In this document: one piece after another, positions 1-7,306 of the stretch
How the letters are laid out: each line of letters starts with the position of its first letter
Position numbering within the stretch: position 1 is the stretch's first letter
NCBI RefSeq assembly: GCF_900106595.1
Contig: NZ_FNNC01000001.1
Coordinates: 496,001-560,000 of the forward strand
DNA: 64,000 nt
From: Marinococcus luteus
GTDB taxonomy: Bacteria; Bacillota; Bacilli; Bacillales; Marinococcaceae
Reading direction: 5' to 3'
Notes under the pieces: model-generated
What the model was told of the DNA's origin: nothing
Database searches by the model: none
What the model saw: only the letters and a program-made list of their open reading frames with translations
Translations under genes and position numbers: made by a program

Positions 1-281
1 AGAGCGTGAGTGCCAGGGTGGAGGACAAAAGCCTGACTGGTTTTTTCAATAGAATCACCCCGATGCATAATTGGTTAGCACATAGATAGGAAATAGATGG
101 ACGTAATCTATGTAAAAAGTAGTGGTTATTAGAGTTATTAACAGTGTACAAGAAAGCATGTGAAAAGAAAATAACCAATCCGGCAGTGTTTCTCGTCGTC
201 TGTCAGCAACTGAATATAACTACAATAAAAAGTATACATTTTAATGATATTTTTCCGTGAGGCCAAAAGTAAACAAAAAGA
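1..281. other. Gene-free left edge
   Basis: AT-rich sequence with no credible gene on either strand. A weak inverted repeat (CATAGAT at 81-87, ATCTATG at 116-122) is present. The open frame starting at 244 is the antisense shadow of the stress protein gene. The stretch may hold the upstream region of a gene beyond the window. Confidence 0.5.
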
Positions 282-306
282 ACCCTGCGCTTCTGCAGCG
301 CAGGGT
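282..306 (-). terminator. Rho-independent terminator of the first usp gene
   Basis: A 9-bp perfect stem (ACCCTGCGC / GCGCAGGGT) with a 7-nt loop. Read on the minus strand it is followed by a T-rich run, 13 nt past the stop codon of the minus-strand usp gene. Confidence 0.85.
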
Positions 307-318
307 CCGGCATCAATG

Positions 319-1212
319 TTATTTCGGGAGATAGTCGTTTCGGATAATCAACACGTCGCAGGCGGCCCGCCGTACAATTCCCTCCGACACGCTGCCGAGA
401 AAGAGGCGCTCGGCGCGTCCCATACCGGAGGAGCCGGCCACAATCAGATCCGTTTCGAATTTTTTGGCTGCCTCGGTCGGAATCACTACTTTCGGTGCTC
501 CGTATTCGACGGAAAAATCAATGGCCGATATATCTTCTGCGGCGCTCAAATTCCGGTATTCCTCAAGCAGTTCCTTTCCGCGTTCCCTGTACATCTGGAT
601 AATATCCTCGGTATGGTATTCGGCCGAGGAAATAAACGGTGTATTAAGCACATATACGACATGTACCCGGCTTTTCTCCCGTTTGGCAATGTCAAGGCCG
701 GCATACAAAGCGCTCGTGGAAACCTCGGAGCCGTCGACAGCGATTAAAACAGAGCTGTACGGCTTTGGCGGCTCTTCGTTTTTGACAATCCAGACATCAC
801 AGGAGGCGTGGCGGACGATGCTTGCGGCAACGCTTCCAAAAATTCTTTTTTCAAACGTACCGGCCCCGGAGCCCCCGGACAGGATCAGATCGGCTCCAAA
901 TTCATGGGCAATTTCGCCGGGAATTAATGCTTTGGGAGGCCCTTCCTTCATAAACGTCAGCACTTTTTTTACGCCCTGGTCTTCAGCATTTTTTTTGGCC
1001 CGATTCAAAATGTCGGTACCAATGTGCTCGGACGCGCTTAAAAGATCCGGAGACTCCTGGCGGAGCTCGCGGATATTGTGATAATCGATAATATAGCAGA
1101 AAGCAAGCGCACTTCCATAAGTGAGTGCGGTTTCAATCCCTTTTTGAAGCGCGTATTCGGCTTCATCCGAACCGTCGAGAGCGACGAGGATGCGTTCATA
1201 GTGCAGCGTCAT
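319..1212 (-). CDS. Tandem-domain universal stress protein (UspA family)
   Basis: 297 residues made of two UspA domains. Each starts with a hydrophobic strand ending in VALDGS or IAVDGS and ends with the ATP-binding pattern G-x2-G-x9-G-S (GGSGAG...FGS in domain 1, GSSGMG...LGS in domain 2), so both halves should bind nucleotide. Usp proteins are cytoplasmic and support survival under stress or growth arrest. I chose the ATG at 1212 because AAAGGA lies 9 nt upstream; a TTG three codons earlier is possible. It is divergent from the 1399 operon across a perfect Fnr box and similar to the genes at 2292 and 4803. The exact client or process is unknown. Confidence 0.93.
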   Translation of the reverse strand: MTLHYERILVALDGSDEAEYALQKGIETALTYGSALAFCYIIDYHNIRELRQESPDLLSASEHIGTDILNRAKKNAEDQGVKKVLTFMKEGPPKALIPGEIAHEFGADLILSGGSGAGTFEKRIFGSVAASIVRHASCDVWIVKNEEPPKPYSSVLIAVDGSEVSTSALYAGLDIAKREKSRVHVVYVLNTPFISSAEYHTEDIIQMYRERGKELLEEYRNLSAAEDISAIDFSVEYGAPKVVIPTEAAKKFETDLIVAGSSGMGRAERLFLGSVSEGIVRRAACDVLIIRNDYLPK

Positions 1213-1277
1213 GGCAATCAATCCTTTCTGGCTTTTGGTGGTGTATCTATAGTTTACCGTATTTTTTCCTCCGGACG

Positions 1278-1293
1278 TGTGAGGAACCTCACA
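1278..1293. promoter_or_regulatory. Perfect Fnr-type binding site between divergent units
   Basis: The sequence is TGTGA-GGAACC-TCACA, an exact match to the B. subtilis Fnr box TGTGA-N6-TCACA and fully symmetric apart from its two central bases. Its centre at 1285.5 lies 41.5 bp upstream of the start site predicted from the TATACT at 1315-1320. On the minus strand a weaker TAAACT (1256-1251) would also put a start 41.5 bp away. An fnr gene lies 2.7 kb to the right. Confidence 0.8.
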
Positions 1294-1314
1294 TCCAACT
1301 GGGACTTTTCTATT

Positions 1315-1320
1315 TATACT
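1315..1320 (+). promoter_or_regulatory. -10 element of an Fnr-dependent promoter
   Basis: TATACT is preceded by no recognisable -35 hexamer. The Fnr box occupies the -35 position instead, as in class II activated promoters. It would drive the genes at 1399, 1922 and 2292. Confidence 0.65.
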
Positions 1321-1398
1321 GTCTCCATAAGCAGTTAAAAGTGAAAACTATTACAGCCTGAAGGGGGCTGCGAAAATACAGCACAAAGGAGTTTCGGT

Positions 1399-1854
1399 AT
1401 GATGGATGGATTAAAGCAGATTGTCTGGAAGGAAATGTTGAACGAATGCGGCCAGGCGATTCCGCAAACCTTGCCGGAATTAAACAGTAAAGCGGAAGAC
1501 AATCCGGAAATCGCCTGCCTGATGCCCTTTTACGTGTACTACTTTCATACGTATGAATGGCAGGAATACTCGTTAATGACAGAGCATGCGCTTCCGGGGA
1601 CGCTGAACCACGCTGCCTTTATAGCACTAGACACCCCGTCGCTGCAGGCCTCGGCGCAAATGAAACGGTACTTTTACGGGCTTTCTTTCATCAGCAGGAT
1701 ACCGGAAGAAGGAGAGACGGCGTTTACTCTGGAGGAATGGACACTGCATGTATTCCGGAAATACTATTACTTAACGACAAAAGCAGCCCTCCCGGCAGGG
1801 GACGCGAACGTAAAACAGAGGCGCTCCGGCACCTGGACCTTTCGGGTCATGTAG
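1399..1854 (+). CDS. Unknown 151-residue protein, first gene of the Fnr-box operon
   Basis: I do not recognise this protein. It starts at an ATG 8 nt after AAAGGAG; a second ATG follows directly. It is rich in aromatic residues, with a Phe/Tyr-rich centre (PFYVYYFHTYEW), and looks mainly alpha-helical and soluble with no signal peptide. It is the first gene downstream of the Fnr box and is followed by another small unknown gene and a usp gene on the same strand. The context suggests a role under oxygen limitation; that is inference only. Confidence 0.7.
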   Translation: MMDGLKQIVWKEMLNECGQAIPQTLPELNSKAEDNPEIACLMPFYVYYFHTYEWQEYSLMTEHALPGTLNHAAFIALDTPSLQASAQMKRYFYGLSFISRIPEEGETAFTLEEWTLHVFRKYYYLTTKAALPAGDANVKQRRSGTWTFRVM

Positions 1855-1921
1855 GCACTGACGGCAAAAATGAGAACGTTTGCGAAGAAGCGCACAAGTA
1901 ATAAAGGGGGACTGCTTGAAT

Positions 1922-2245
1922 ATGCAGAAGCACCACTACGGATATGCCGGGAAAAGCACGGCAGAAGCGCGAGAAGAAGAGTATATACGGTTTGTATACA
2001 TTTTTGACGAGCCTGACCGGCGGGAGGAAGTGCTCTACATCGGTACGAGGGAAAACGTTCGACAGTGTGCCCGGGTGGATCTTTTAAATATCGAACTCGA
2101 ACTTGCGGACGCTGTCACGGTGGGAGACCGGACGTTTAAAATTGTCGGAATTGAACGGGTGCCTCCGTTTGAAACGGTACAGCGGACGTACCGGGGCGGC
2201 ATGGTAACGTATTATTTTTCGGAAGCGGGTCTGCCGCCATCCTGA
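1922..2245 (+). CDS. Unknown 107-residue protein between the 1399 gene and usp
   Basis: Not recognised. The product is soluble, mixed alpha/beta, with a run of predicted strands around VTVGDRTFKIVGIERVPP. AAAGGGGG lies upstream. The ATG at 1922 is 11 nt from it, while an in-frame TTG two codons earlier (1916) has a 5-nt spacing, so the true start is uncertain by two residues. It lies in the presumed Fnr-controlled operon, 67 nt after the preceding gene and 46 nt before the next. Confidence 0.7.
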   Translation: MQKHHYGYAGKSTAEAREEEYIRFVYIFDEPDRREEVLYIGTRENVRQCARVDLLNIELELADAVTVGDRTFKIVGIERVPPFETVQRTYRGGMVTYYFSEAGLPPS

Positions 2246-2291
2246 AAGCTGAAAACACAACAGAAAATAAAACATACAGAGGAGATGCGAT

Positions 2292-3176
2292 ATGTATAAA
2301 ACAATTCTTGCTGCAGTGGACCGGTCAGAAGAAGCAAAGCGGGCGGCGCGGACGGCCATTTTGTTTGCCAGTAAATTTGAGGCAACGCTTGTTTTTGCGC
2401 ATGTGGTGAACGAACGGGATTTCAGCGCTTTTCAGTATTATGTGCCGTCCGCCTGGGAGGAAACGAAAAAAACGAACGAGGCGATGCTGCAGCAGTTTAC
2501 ATCCGAAGCCGAAAGCGGGGGAGTGACGAAGGTGGAGACAGTGCTTCGCTCCGGCGCCCCCAAGTCGACGGTGGCGAAGGAGCTTGCTCCAGAGTTTGCG
2601 GCTGACCTGCTCGTTACCGGGGCTTCAGGGATGGGCACCGTGGAAAAATTAGTGATGGGGAGCGTGTCGAGCGGCATTCTCCGCCGAGCCAGGGAGGACG
2701 TGCTCATCGTCCGGAAGGAAAGCGCAGGCGGCTATAAAAAGATCCTTATAGCCGTGGACGGTTCAGAGGAAGCGGGACTGGCGTTTGAAAAAGGCGTACA
2801 GCTTGCGCTGCAGACGGGGGCAGAATTGTTTATTGTGCACGTATATAACTCAAATCTGCTGTATTCTACAGTACTTAATACCGATGTGCAGAAGTTTATG
2901 GAAGACGATGACCGAAAAATGCTTGAGGATTACAAAACCCAGGCGGAGCGGCTCGGCGTCGCTCATGTAACGACGTCTCTGCTGTACGGGGCGCCAAAGC
3001 TTATTATTCCGCAGGAATATGCCGTGCAGCATGAAATTGACCTGATCGTAAGCGGCGCGTCCGGAGCAAACAGGACGGAGCGGCTGCTGCTCGGAAGTGT
3101 GGCAGAAGGAATCGCACACCGGGCGATCTGTGACGTGCTGGTGGTACGGCAGCCGCTCGAGCATAGGGAACAGTAG
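2292..3176 (+). CDS. Tandem-domain universal stress protein (UspA family)
   Basis: 294 residues with two UspA domains. Nucleotide-binding patterns are present in both halves: GASGMG...MGS in the first and GASGAN...LGS in the second. The N-terminus (YKTILAAVDRS) is the typical first strand and acidic loop. GAGGAG lies just upstream of the ATG. It is the last gene of the unit that starts at 1399 and converges on the LuxR-type regulator with only 5 nt between the two stop codons and no visible terminator. Clearly paralogous to the usp gene at 319. Confidence 0.93.
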   Translation: MYKTILAAVDRSEEAKRAARTAILFASKFEATLVFAHVVNERDFSAFQYYVPSAWEETKKTNEAMLQQFTSEAESGGVTKVETVLRSGAPKSTVAKELAPEFAADLLVTGASGMGTVEKLVMGSVSSGILRRAREDVLIVRKESAGGYKKILIAVDGSEEAGLAFEKGVQLALQTGAELFIVHVYNSNLLYSTVLNTDVQKFMEDDDRKMLEDYKTQAERLGVAHVTTSLLYGAPKLIIPQEYAVQHEIDLIVSGASGANRTERLLLGSVAEGIAHRAICDVLVVRQPLEHREQ

Positions 3177-3181
3177 CATTA

Positions 3182-3802
3182 TTATTTGGAATGGATCAGA
3201 CCGGTTTGATAGGCGTACTCCACCAGCTCCTTCCGGGTTTTCATCGCGAGCTTTTCCATCAGATTGGTGCGGTGGGCTTCGACGGTTTTAACGCTGATCA
3301 CGAGCGTATCGGCAATTTCTTTATTGGCGTAGCCAAGCGTTATATAGTAGAGCACCTCCCATTCCCGTGGGGAGAGCCGCCTCGGGTTTCGGACGGCAGG
3401 CGGCACGCTTTGGGCCTGCATTAAGGCCTGGAAGGAAGCAGAGGCGTAGTGCGTGCGCCGGGCGGCGGCCCGGATAGCTCCGTATAAATCGTCAAGGGGA
3501 TCGGTGTGCAAAAGGCACCCGGTGGACGCTCGTTCATATACCTGCTGCAGGAAAGCAGGCGTTTCCTCCCCGGAGACTAAAAATACGGCTGGAAGCAGGG
3601 GGCGGCTGGCAATGGCCGGCGCAGGTGATAGCGTCCCTGCATCGACGACACAGACAGTCCGCGGACTGCCGGACGGAAAAGCCTCTGCAGAAGGCCAGTC
3701 AGCTGCCTCCTTGATGACGGTACAATCAGGGGCTTCGTCCAGCAGTGCTCTTAACGCTTTGCGGTAAATCGGACGTCTGCTTACTAAAACGATGGAAGTC
3801 AT
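3182..3802 (-). CDS. LuxR/NarL-type regulator with a degenerate receiver domain
   Basis: 206 residues. The C-terminal 65 residues are a clear LuxR helix-turn-helix (LSPREWEVLYYITLGYANKEIADTL and onward, VKTVEAHR). The N-terminal part has receiver length and an Asp in VVDAGT at the phosphorylation position. It lacks the acidic pair expected after strand 1, reading VSRRP where VDDH is usual. It is therefore probably a pseudo-receiver that does not depend on normal phosphorylation. AAGGTGA lies upstream of the ATG. No sensor kinase is adjacent. It sits between usp and fnr, so a stress or anaerobic role is likely but unproven. Confidence 0.88.
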   Translation of the reverse strand: MTSIVLVSRRPIYRKALRALLDEAPDCTVIKEAADWPSAEAFPSGSPRTVCVVDAGTLSPAPAIASRPLLPAVFLVSGEETPAFLQQVYERASTGCLLHTDPLDDLYGAIRAAARRTHYASASFQALMQAQSVPPAVRNPRRLSPREWEVLYYITLGYANKEIADTLVISVKTVEAHRTNLMEKLAMKTRKELVEYAYQTGLIHSK

Positions 3803-3941
3803 ACTGTCACCTTCTTACGCAAGGTTAGAAGTTCATAGGATAAGACGCTTCGGGAACTCCTGCCTAAAGGATTAACCATGAAGTGTAAAAAATGCAGGAA
3901 AAAATAATTAAGGGTTTTCCCTTATATTTTTTAAAAATGGC

Positions 3942-3958
3942 CTTTGATAGTATCAAAG
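3942..3958. promoter_or_regulatory. Perfect 17-bp palindrome before fnr
   Basis: CTTTGATA-G-TATCAAAG is a perfect inverted repeat around one base. A second, overlapping imperfect repeat (TTTGATAGT at 3943-3951 with ACTATCGAA at 3963-3971) runs up to the ribosome binding site. It differs from the TGTGA Fnr box, so another regulator is likely. A small repeat AAGGG-TTTT-CCCTT lies just before it at 3910-3923. Confidence 0.5.
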
Positions 3959-3984
3959 TAATACTATCGAAGGAGATGGAAATA

Positions 3985-4728
3985 ATGAGCAGGCCCCTTC
4001 AAAGTCTTCCAGCGCACGAGAAACCGAGCGGATCTTTTGCAAGTATGCTTTCTCCTGAAGAGTTTGACCGTTTTCAGGCGCGCACGCAGTTGTCGTATAA
4101 ACGGGCCGGCACGTACCTGTATTCAGAAGGAGACCCTTCTGATTATTTCTATTTTCTCTACAGCGGAACCGTGAAAATTCAAAAAAGCACGAGCGACGGA
4201 AAGGAACTGACCATTACGCTGCTCGGCAGCGGAGACTTGGCAGGCGAATACGGAAGCCTTCAGGCAGTAAGCCATGACTTTTCCGCTAAAGTTACTGCCG
4301 ACAGTATGGCCGGTGTTATTAAAAAAACGGAAGTCGAAGCGCTGATTAAAGAATCCGGCACCTTTTCTTTGAAAATGATGCAGTGGATGGGAAGCAACAC
4401 GTTAAAGGAGCAGTCGAAATTCCGGGATCTGCTGCTGTACGGGAAAAACGGCGCGCTTGCATCCACGCTGATCCGGCTCAGCACCACGCACGGCATCGGC
4501 AGTGAGCACGGAACCATCGTGCTGCAGCTGAAGCTCACGAACGCCGAGCTCGGAGAATACATCGGCTTATCGAGAGAGGGCGTGAACCGCTGCTTGAACG
4601 TGTGGAAAAAGGCCGGTGTCATTTCCTATGAGAACGGCTGCATTGCTATTCATGACATGCTCTATCTGCGCGGGCTGTGCAACTGCCCGCTTCACAATCT
4701 CTGCTCCAGCGAAATATGCCGCCTGTAG
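3985..4728 (+). CDS. fnr: Fnr: oxygen-responsive Crp/Fnr-family regulator
   Basis: 247 residues: a cyclic-nucleotide-binding-type beta barrel (about 15-135), a dimerisation helix, and a C-terminal helix-turn-helix whose recognition helix contains SREGVNR, the E-x-x-N-R pattern that reads TGTGA. The extreme C-terminus carries four cysteines (C232, C234, C240, C245). B. subtilis Fnr also holds its [4Fe-4S] cluster with C-terminal cysteines, plus an Asp in the dimer helix; RDLLL is conserved here. The spacing differs slightly from that protein. AAGGAG fixes the ATG at 3985; an open frame extends 31 codons upstream but has no site. The target box at 1278 fits. Confidence 0.9.
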   Translation: MSRPLQSLPAHEKPSGSFASMLSPEEFDRFQARTQLSYKRAGTYLYSEGDPSDYFYFLYSGTVKIQKSTSDGKELTITLLGSGDLAGEYGSLQAVSHDFSAKVTADSMAGVIKKTEVEALIKESGTFSLKMMQWMGSNTLKEQSKFRDLLLYGKNGALASTLIRLSTTHGIGSEHGTIVLQLKLTNAELGEYIGLSREGVNRCLNVWKKAGVISYENGCIAIHDMLYLRGLCNCPLHNLCSSEICRL

Positions 4729-4754
4729 CGACGATCTAATTCCATAAAAACAGG

Positions 4755-4789
4755 AACCCCGGTGCCCCCTTCAGGCGCCGGGGTTTTTA
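4755..4789. terminator. Bidirectional terminator between fnr and usp
   Basis: The stem AACCCCGG.GCC / GGC.CCGGGGTT is flanked by A-rich sequence on the left and TTTTT on the right. It separates convergent genes and can serve both. Confidence 0.85.
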
Positions 4790-4802
4790 GTGTTTGCCCG
4801 GA

Positions 4803-5237
4803 TTATAATCGTACGACCATCACGCTGCAGTCAGCATTTTTTGTAATGTGCTCGGAAACGCTGCCAAGAAAAATCTTCTCGACGGCGTTTAAACCAGTTG
4901 CGCCTGTGACAATTAAATCGACGTTGTATTTTGGGACAATATCGCGTGTAATAGCCGTTTTTGGCGATCCGTATTCGATATCGGTCACCACATCCGTGAT
5001 ACCGAATTCTTCCGCCTGCTTTTTATATTTATCGAGCAGCAGGCGTGCTTTGTTTTCCACTTCGCCGATGAGTGAAGAGTCATAGTTGCTCAGCGGCCGG
5101 TAGGCGTTGCGGTTGATTACCTGGGTGACTATAAGCTGCGACCCCTGGGATTTAGCGATTGGCAGAGCTGTTTCAAACGCGTAATCTGCTTCCTCGGAAC
5201 CATCCACAGCAACTAAAATAACGTTCATTGTATGCAT
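4803..5237 (-). CDS. Single-domain universal stress protein (UspA family)
   Basis: 144 residues, one UspA domain. It has the N-terminal strand VILVAVDGS and the ATP-binding pattern GATGLN...LGS near the C-terminus. AGGAGG lies 6 nt before the chosen ATG; a second ATG follows three codons later. It is the third usp gene of this cluster and converges on fnr. The region upstream contains TATAGT on the minus strand but no convincing -35, so its regulation is unclear. Confidence 0.92.
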   Translation of the reverse strand: MHTMNVILVAVDGSEEADYAFETALPIAKSQGSQLIVTQVINRNAYRPLSNYDSSLIGEVENKARLLLDKYKKQAEEFGITDVVTDIEYGSPKTAITRDIVPKYNVDLIVTGATGLNAVEKIFLGSVSEHITKNADCSVMVVRL

Positions 5238-5343
5238 AATCTGCCTCCTAAAGAAATAATTGTGTTTCTACTATACTTAATTCCCTACTTCTAGTTTATA
5301 TATGTATTTTCCTGTGTCAGTGACTAAAAATTCTATATTGACC

Positions 5344-5369
5344 GATTAAGGCAGAAGTGTGCCGGGAAT
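5344..5369 (+). promoter_or_regulatory. SigB-like promoter for the STAS gene
   Basis: GATTAA-N14-GGGAAT matches the SigB consensus GTTTAA-N12-15-GGGTAT at 10 of 12 positions. It ends 34 nt before the start of the STAS gene. Found by eye; a chance match cannot be excluded. Confidence 0.4.
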
Positions 5370-5403
5370 TATCCCGGTAAACGCTCCCGGGAGGTGTTTA
5401 AAC

Positions 5404-5757
5404 ATGCTGACTGTTACCTCGGCAGAAACAGATCATACGATCGAAATCGAAATCAGCGGCAAGCTGACAGAAGAAGATTATGAAACGTTCCGAAAATGGT
5501 TTGACGCCGTGAAGCAGGACGACGCCCCAATCAATCTGCTTGCGGTGGTGACCGACTGGAAAGGAATGACGCCCCGTGCGGTGATAGAGGACCTGAAATG
5601 GCTGAGGCGCATAAAAGAATTTCAAAAAATGGCGCTTGTCAGTGACGAAAAAGGCTTGAAAGCAGCGGAAGCCTTCGGCAAGCTTCTGCCAGGAATCGAA
5701 ACAAAGCATTTCGGGCAGACAGAAAAGGAACAGGCGCGTGCATGGCTGGCACGCTAA
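5404..5757 (+). CDS. SpoIIAA-like (STAS/SEC14-type) protein
   Basis: 117 residues. The pattern fits the SpoIIAA-like family (PF11964): strand IEIEISGKL, helix YETFRKWF, then LLAVVTDWKGMTP, followed by the ALVSDEKG strand-loop and a final helix. Members are small cytoplasmic proteins, many still of unknown function, and lack the phosphorylated Ser of true anti-anti-sigma factors. The ATG at 5404 is chosen because GGGAGGTG lies just upstream; the open frame extends further. A SigB-like promoter precedes it. Confidence 0.75.
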   Translation: MLTVTSAETDHTIEIEISGKLTEEDYETFRKWFDAVKQDDAPINLLAVVTDWKGMTPRAVIEDLKWLRRIKEFQKMALVSDEKGLKAAEAFGKLLPGIETKHFGQTEKEQARAWLAR

Positions 5758-5918
5758 CCAGCTACGTCGCTGCTTAATTTTTATATAATATAATTATGTT
5801 AACTAATATCGGTATAACAAAATATCTTTGAGCTGACGCAGAAAAAGGATTACTCCGGCAGTAAAAGCGGGTAAAAGTGACTAACGACCATGATACGTAC
5901 TTCTAAGGAGGGATCGCG

Positions 5919-6146
5919 GTGAATAAAAAGCAGAAAAAACAATTGGACAATTTGATTATCGATTATTTGAGAGACAGGGGAAAATCCCATGAACTGAAGG
6001 TGGCGGACGATCTGTCGGAGCGGTTTGAAGGAAAGCTGCATGCTGCTACAGTACTTGTAAGAATCGACAGAATGAAAAAAAGCAATGAACTGCGCCATGA
6101 GGCCAAGGCTGTCCATGACACCATGGTCTGGGCAAAAAAACTGTAG
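5919..6146 (+). CDS. Unknown 75-residue basic protein, first of the small-gene cluster
   Basis: Not recognised. Highly charged and probably all-helical, starting NKKQKKQLDNLIIDYL. It begins at a GTG with AAGGAGG 8 nt upstream. The last 28 residues are basic. The overall pattern (short amphipathic helices, one RIDRMKK stretch) would suit a small nucleic-acid- or protein-binding factor, but there is no diagnostic motif. It opens a run of 15 small unnamed genes on the same strand. Confidence 0.7.
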   Translation: MNKKQKKQLDNLIIDYLRDRGKSHELKVADDLSERFEGKLHAATVLVRIDRMKKSNELRHEAKAVHDTMVWAKKL

Positions 6147-6170
6147 TTTCATTCATAAAAAAACGGGGAT
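6146..6170 (+). promoter_or_regulatory. SigB-like promoter before the 6270 gene
   Basis: GTTTCA-N13-GGGGAT matches the SigB consensus at 10 of 12 positions and has the same spacing and -10 as the element at 9627. It starts at the last base of the preceding gene. Confidence 0.4.
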
Positions 6171-6269
6171 CCTGGTTTTTAATCCAGCCGGAACAGGGAA
6201 AGACGGGAATAGAAAGAACGGCAGACAGAACCTGCGCTGCCGCACAGCATACGGAGGAGGACACTGTGA

Positions 6270-6548
6270 ATGGAAAAACTGGAATTTCAATTTATAACGT
6301 GTGATAAACGGGGAGAAATCCCGGTAGAAAACGGTATATTGACTATCGAAGACGACAATACATGGCAGGCGGAATTAATTAATTTCACCGGCGGTATGGA
6401 GTTGTTTTCGGACCAGGGCAATGAGTTCCGTATTAAGGATAACAGCCTGGTGGAGTATGAAGGAAAAGGCAGGGCGTCAAAAGCAGGCGATGAAGAAGCG
6501 GAAGGAAATATTATTATTAAAGGCCAGGGGAAAATTAGCAAGTACTAA
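6270..6548 (+). CDS. Unknown 92-residue protein, family B of the cluster
   Basis: Not recognised by name. Predicted all-beta and acidic. It shares a layout with the products of 9244 and 10027: a short lead-in, a W-[QT]-[AV]-x-[IL] strand (TWQAEL here), then an aromatic-x-G motif (YEGKG) and a final short strand. GGAGGA lies before the ATG. It is followed directly by its own terminator, so it is probably a single-gene unit, with a SigB-like promoter about 100 nt upstream. Confidence 0.72.
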   Translation: MEKLEFQFITCDKRGEIPVENGILTIEDDNTWQAELINFTGGMELFSDQGNEFRIKDNSLVEYEGKGRASKAGDEEAEGNIIIKGQGKISKY

Positions 6549-6549
6549 T

Positions 6550-6576
6550 AAAGCATCCCGGACGGGGTGCTTTTTC
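6550..6576 (+). terminator. Terminator after the 6270 gene
   Basis: The stem AAAGCATCCC / GGGGTGCTTT closes a short loop and is followed by TTTTT, directly after the stop codon. Confidence 0.85.
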
Positions 6577-6608
6577 AGTGCACATACCGGCCGCAGAGGA
6601 GGGTTTTT

Positions 6609-6926
6609 GTGGACACGTATTATGAACATCCTGAATACCGTCCGTTTTTCCCGAATGCCCTGAATGCTTCGCACTCTATAGAAATAATGGATTTCGACGG
6701 GCTCGCCCTGCTTATCCAGATGACCGATGAGGCAGTGGAGTCACCGCAGCGGCCGGACAAAGCCAGTCTGCTGCACTGGCTGTGGAACACCGGGGTCGAT
6801 TATTTGGAGAAAAATGACCCCGATGAGCGCCAGCGGATGGTAATTACAGAAGCAGATTTGGAAAACGGCAAATTGAGTACTCCCTATGAAAATCTTTTAA
6901 AAGAATTCGACGGTTCCGGGTACTGA
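6609..6926 (+). CDS. Unknown 105-residue protein, family A (WLW/VIT) member 1
   Basis: Starts at a GTG 5 nt after GAGGAGGG. It is one of three paralogues in the window, with 10343 and 11592. All share an N-terminal strand pair (ALLIQMT here), a WLW motif followed by x2-G-x-[DE]-[YF]-[LI], a hydrophobic strand ending in VIT, then D and a final helix with a conserved Y. The protein is acidic. I know of no named family with this signature. It leads a likely operon with 6962 and 7307 (gaps of 35 and 15 nt). Confidence 0.75.
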   Translation: MDTYYEHPEYRPFFPNALNASHSIEIMDFDGLALLIQMTDEAVESPQRPDKASLLHWLWNTGVDYLEKNDPDERQRMVITEADLENGKLSTPYENLLKEFDGSGY

Positions 6927-6961
6927 TCAGCAGCGAAAAAAAATTTTCCCAGGAGGCAAAT

Positions 6962-7291
6962 ATGTCATTTCGAAATTCAATAGGAAAAAATATTAGAATT
7001 GCTCTCGCGGATGTAGCAAAGGAAGATAAAGTACTGCAATTGATTCTTGCGCCTAAAACGATGGAAAAGTTTATTATCGTAAAAATCGATTCCATCGATG
7101 AAATGGGCGTATGGATAGAACACGAAATAGAAGCCGAACTCGATGAGAATGATGACGGGGAAAAACTGCTGCAGACGCAGCGCGAGAAAAAGTTTGTCCG
7201 GTCAAAATTCCTGATCAAGTGGCACTACATCGAAGGTGCCTACGCGCCGCTAGATGATGACGTTAACAGCAAAATGAAATTCCTGCGGTAA
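6962..7291 (+). CDS. Unknown 109-residue protein
   Basis: Not recognised. The predicted structure is mostly beta (KVLQLILAP, KFIIVKIDSI, GVWIEHEI, FVRSKFLIKWHYIEGAYAPLDD), which would suit a small SH3- or Sm-like barrel, followed by a short tail. CCAGGAGG lies 5 nt before the ATG. It is the middle gene of the 6609-7756 group. The acidic insert (DENDDGEK) fits the general acidity of the cluster. Function unknown. Confidence 0.72.
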   Translation: MSFRNSIGKNIRIALADVAKEDKVLQLILAPKTMEKFIIVKIDSIDEMGVWIEHEIEAELDENDDGEKLLQTQREKKFVRSKFLIKWHYIEGAYAPLDDDVNSKMKFLR

Positions 7292-7306
7292 AAGGAGGAG
7301 TCTTAT

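Noticed and set aside
244-747. 167-codon plus-strand frame
   Set aside because: It is antisense to the well-supported usp gene, has no ribosome binding site and contains the usp terminator.
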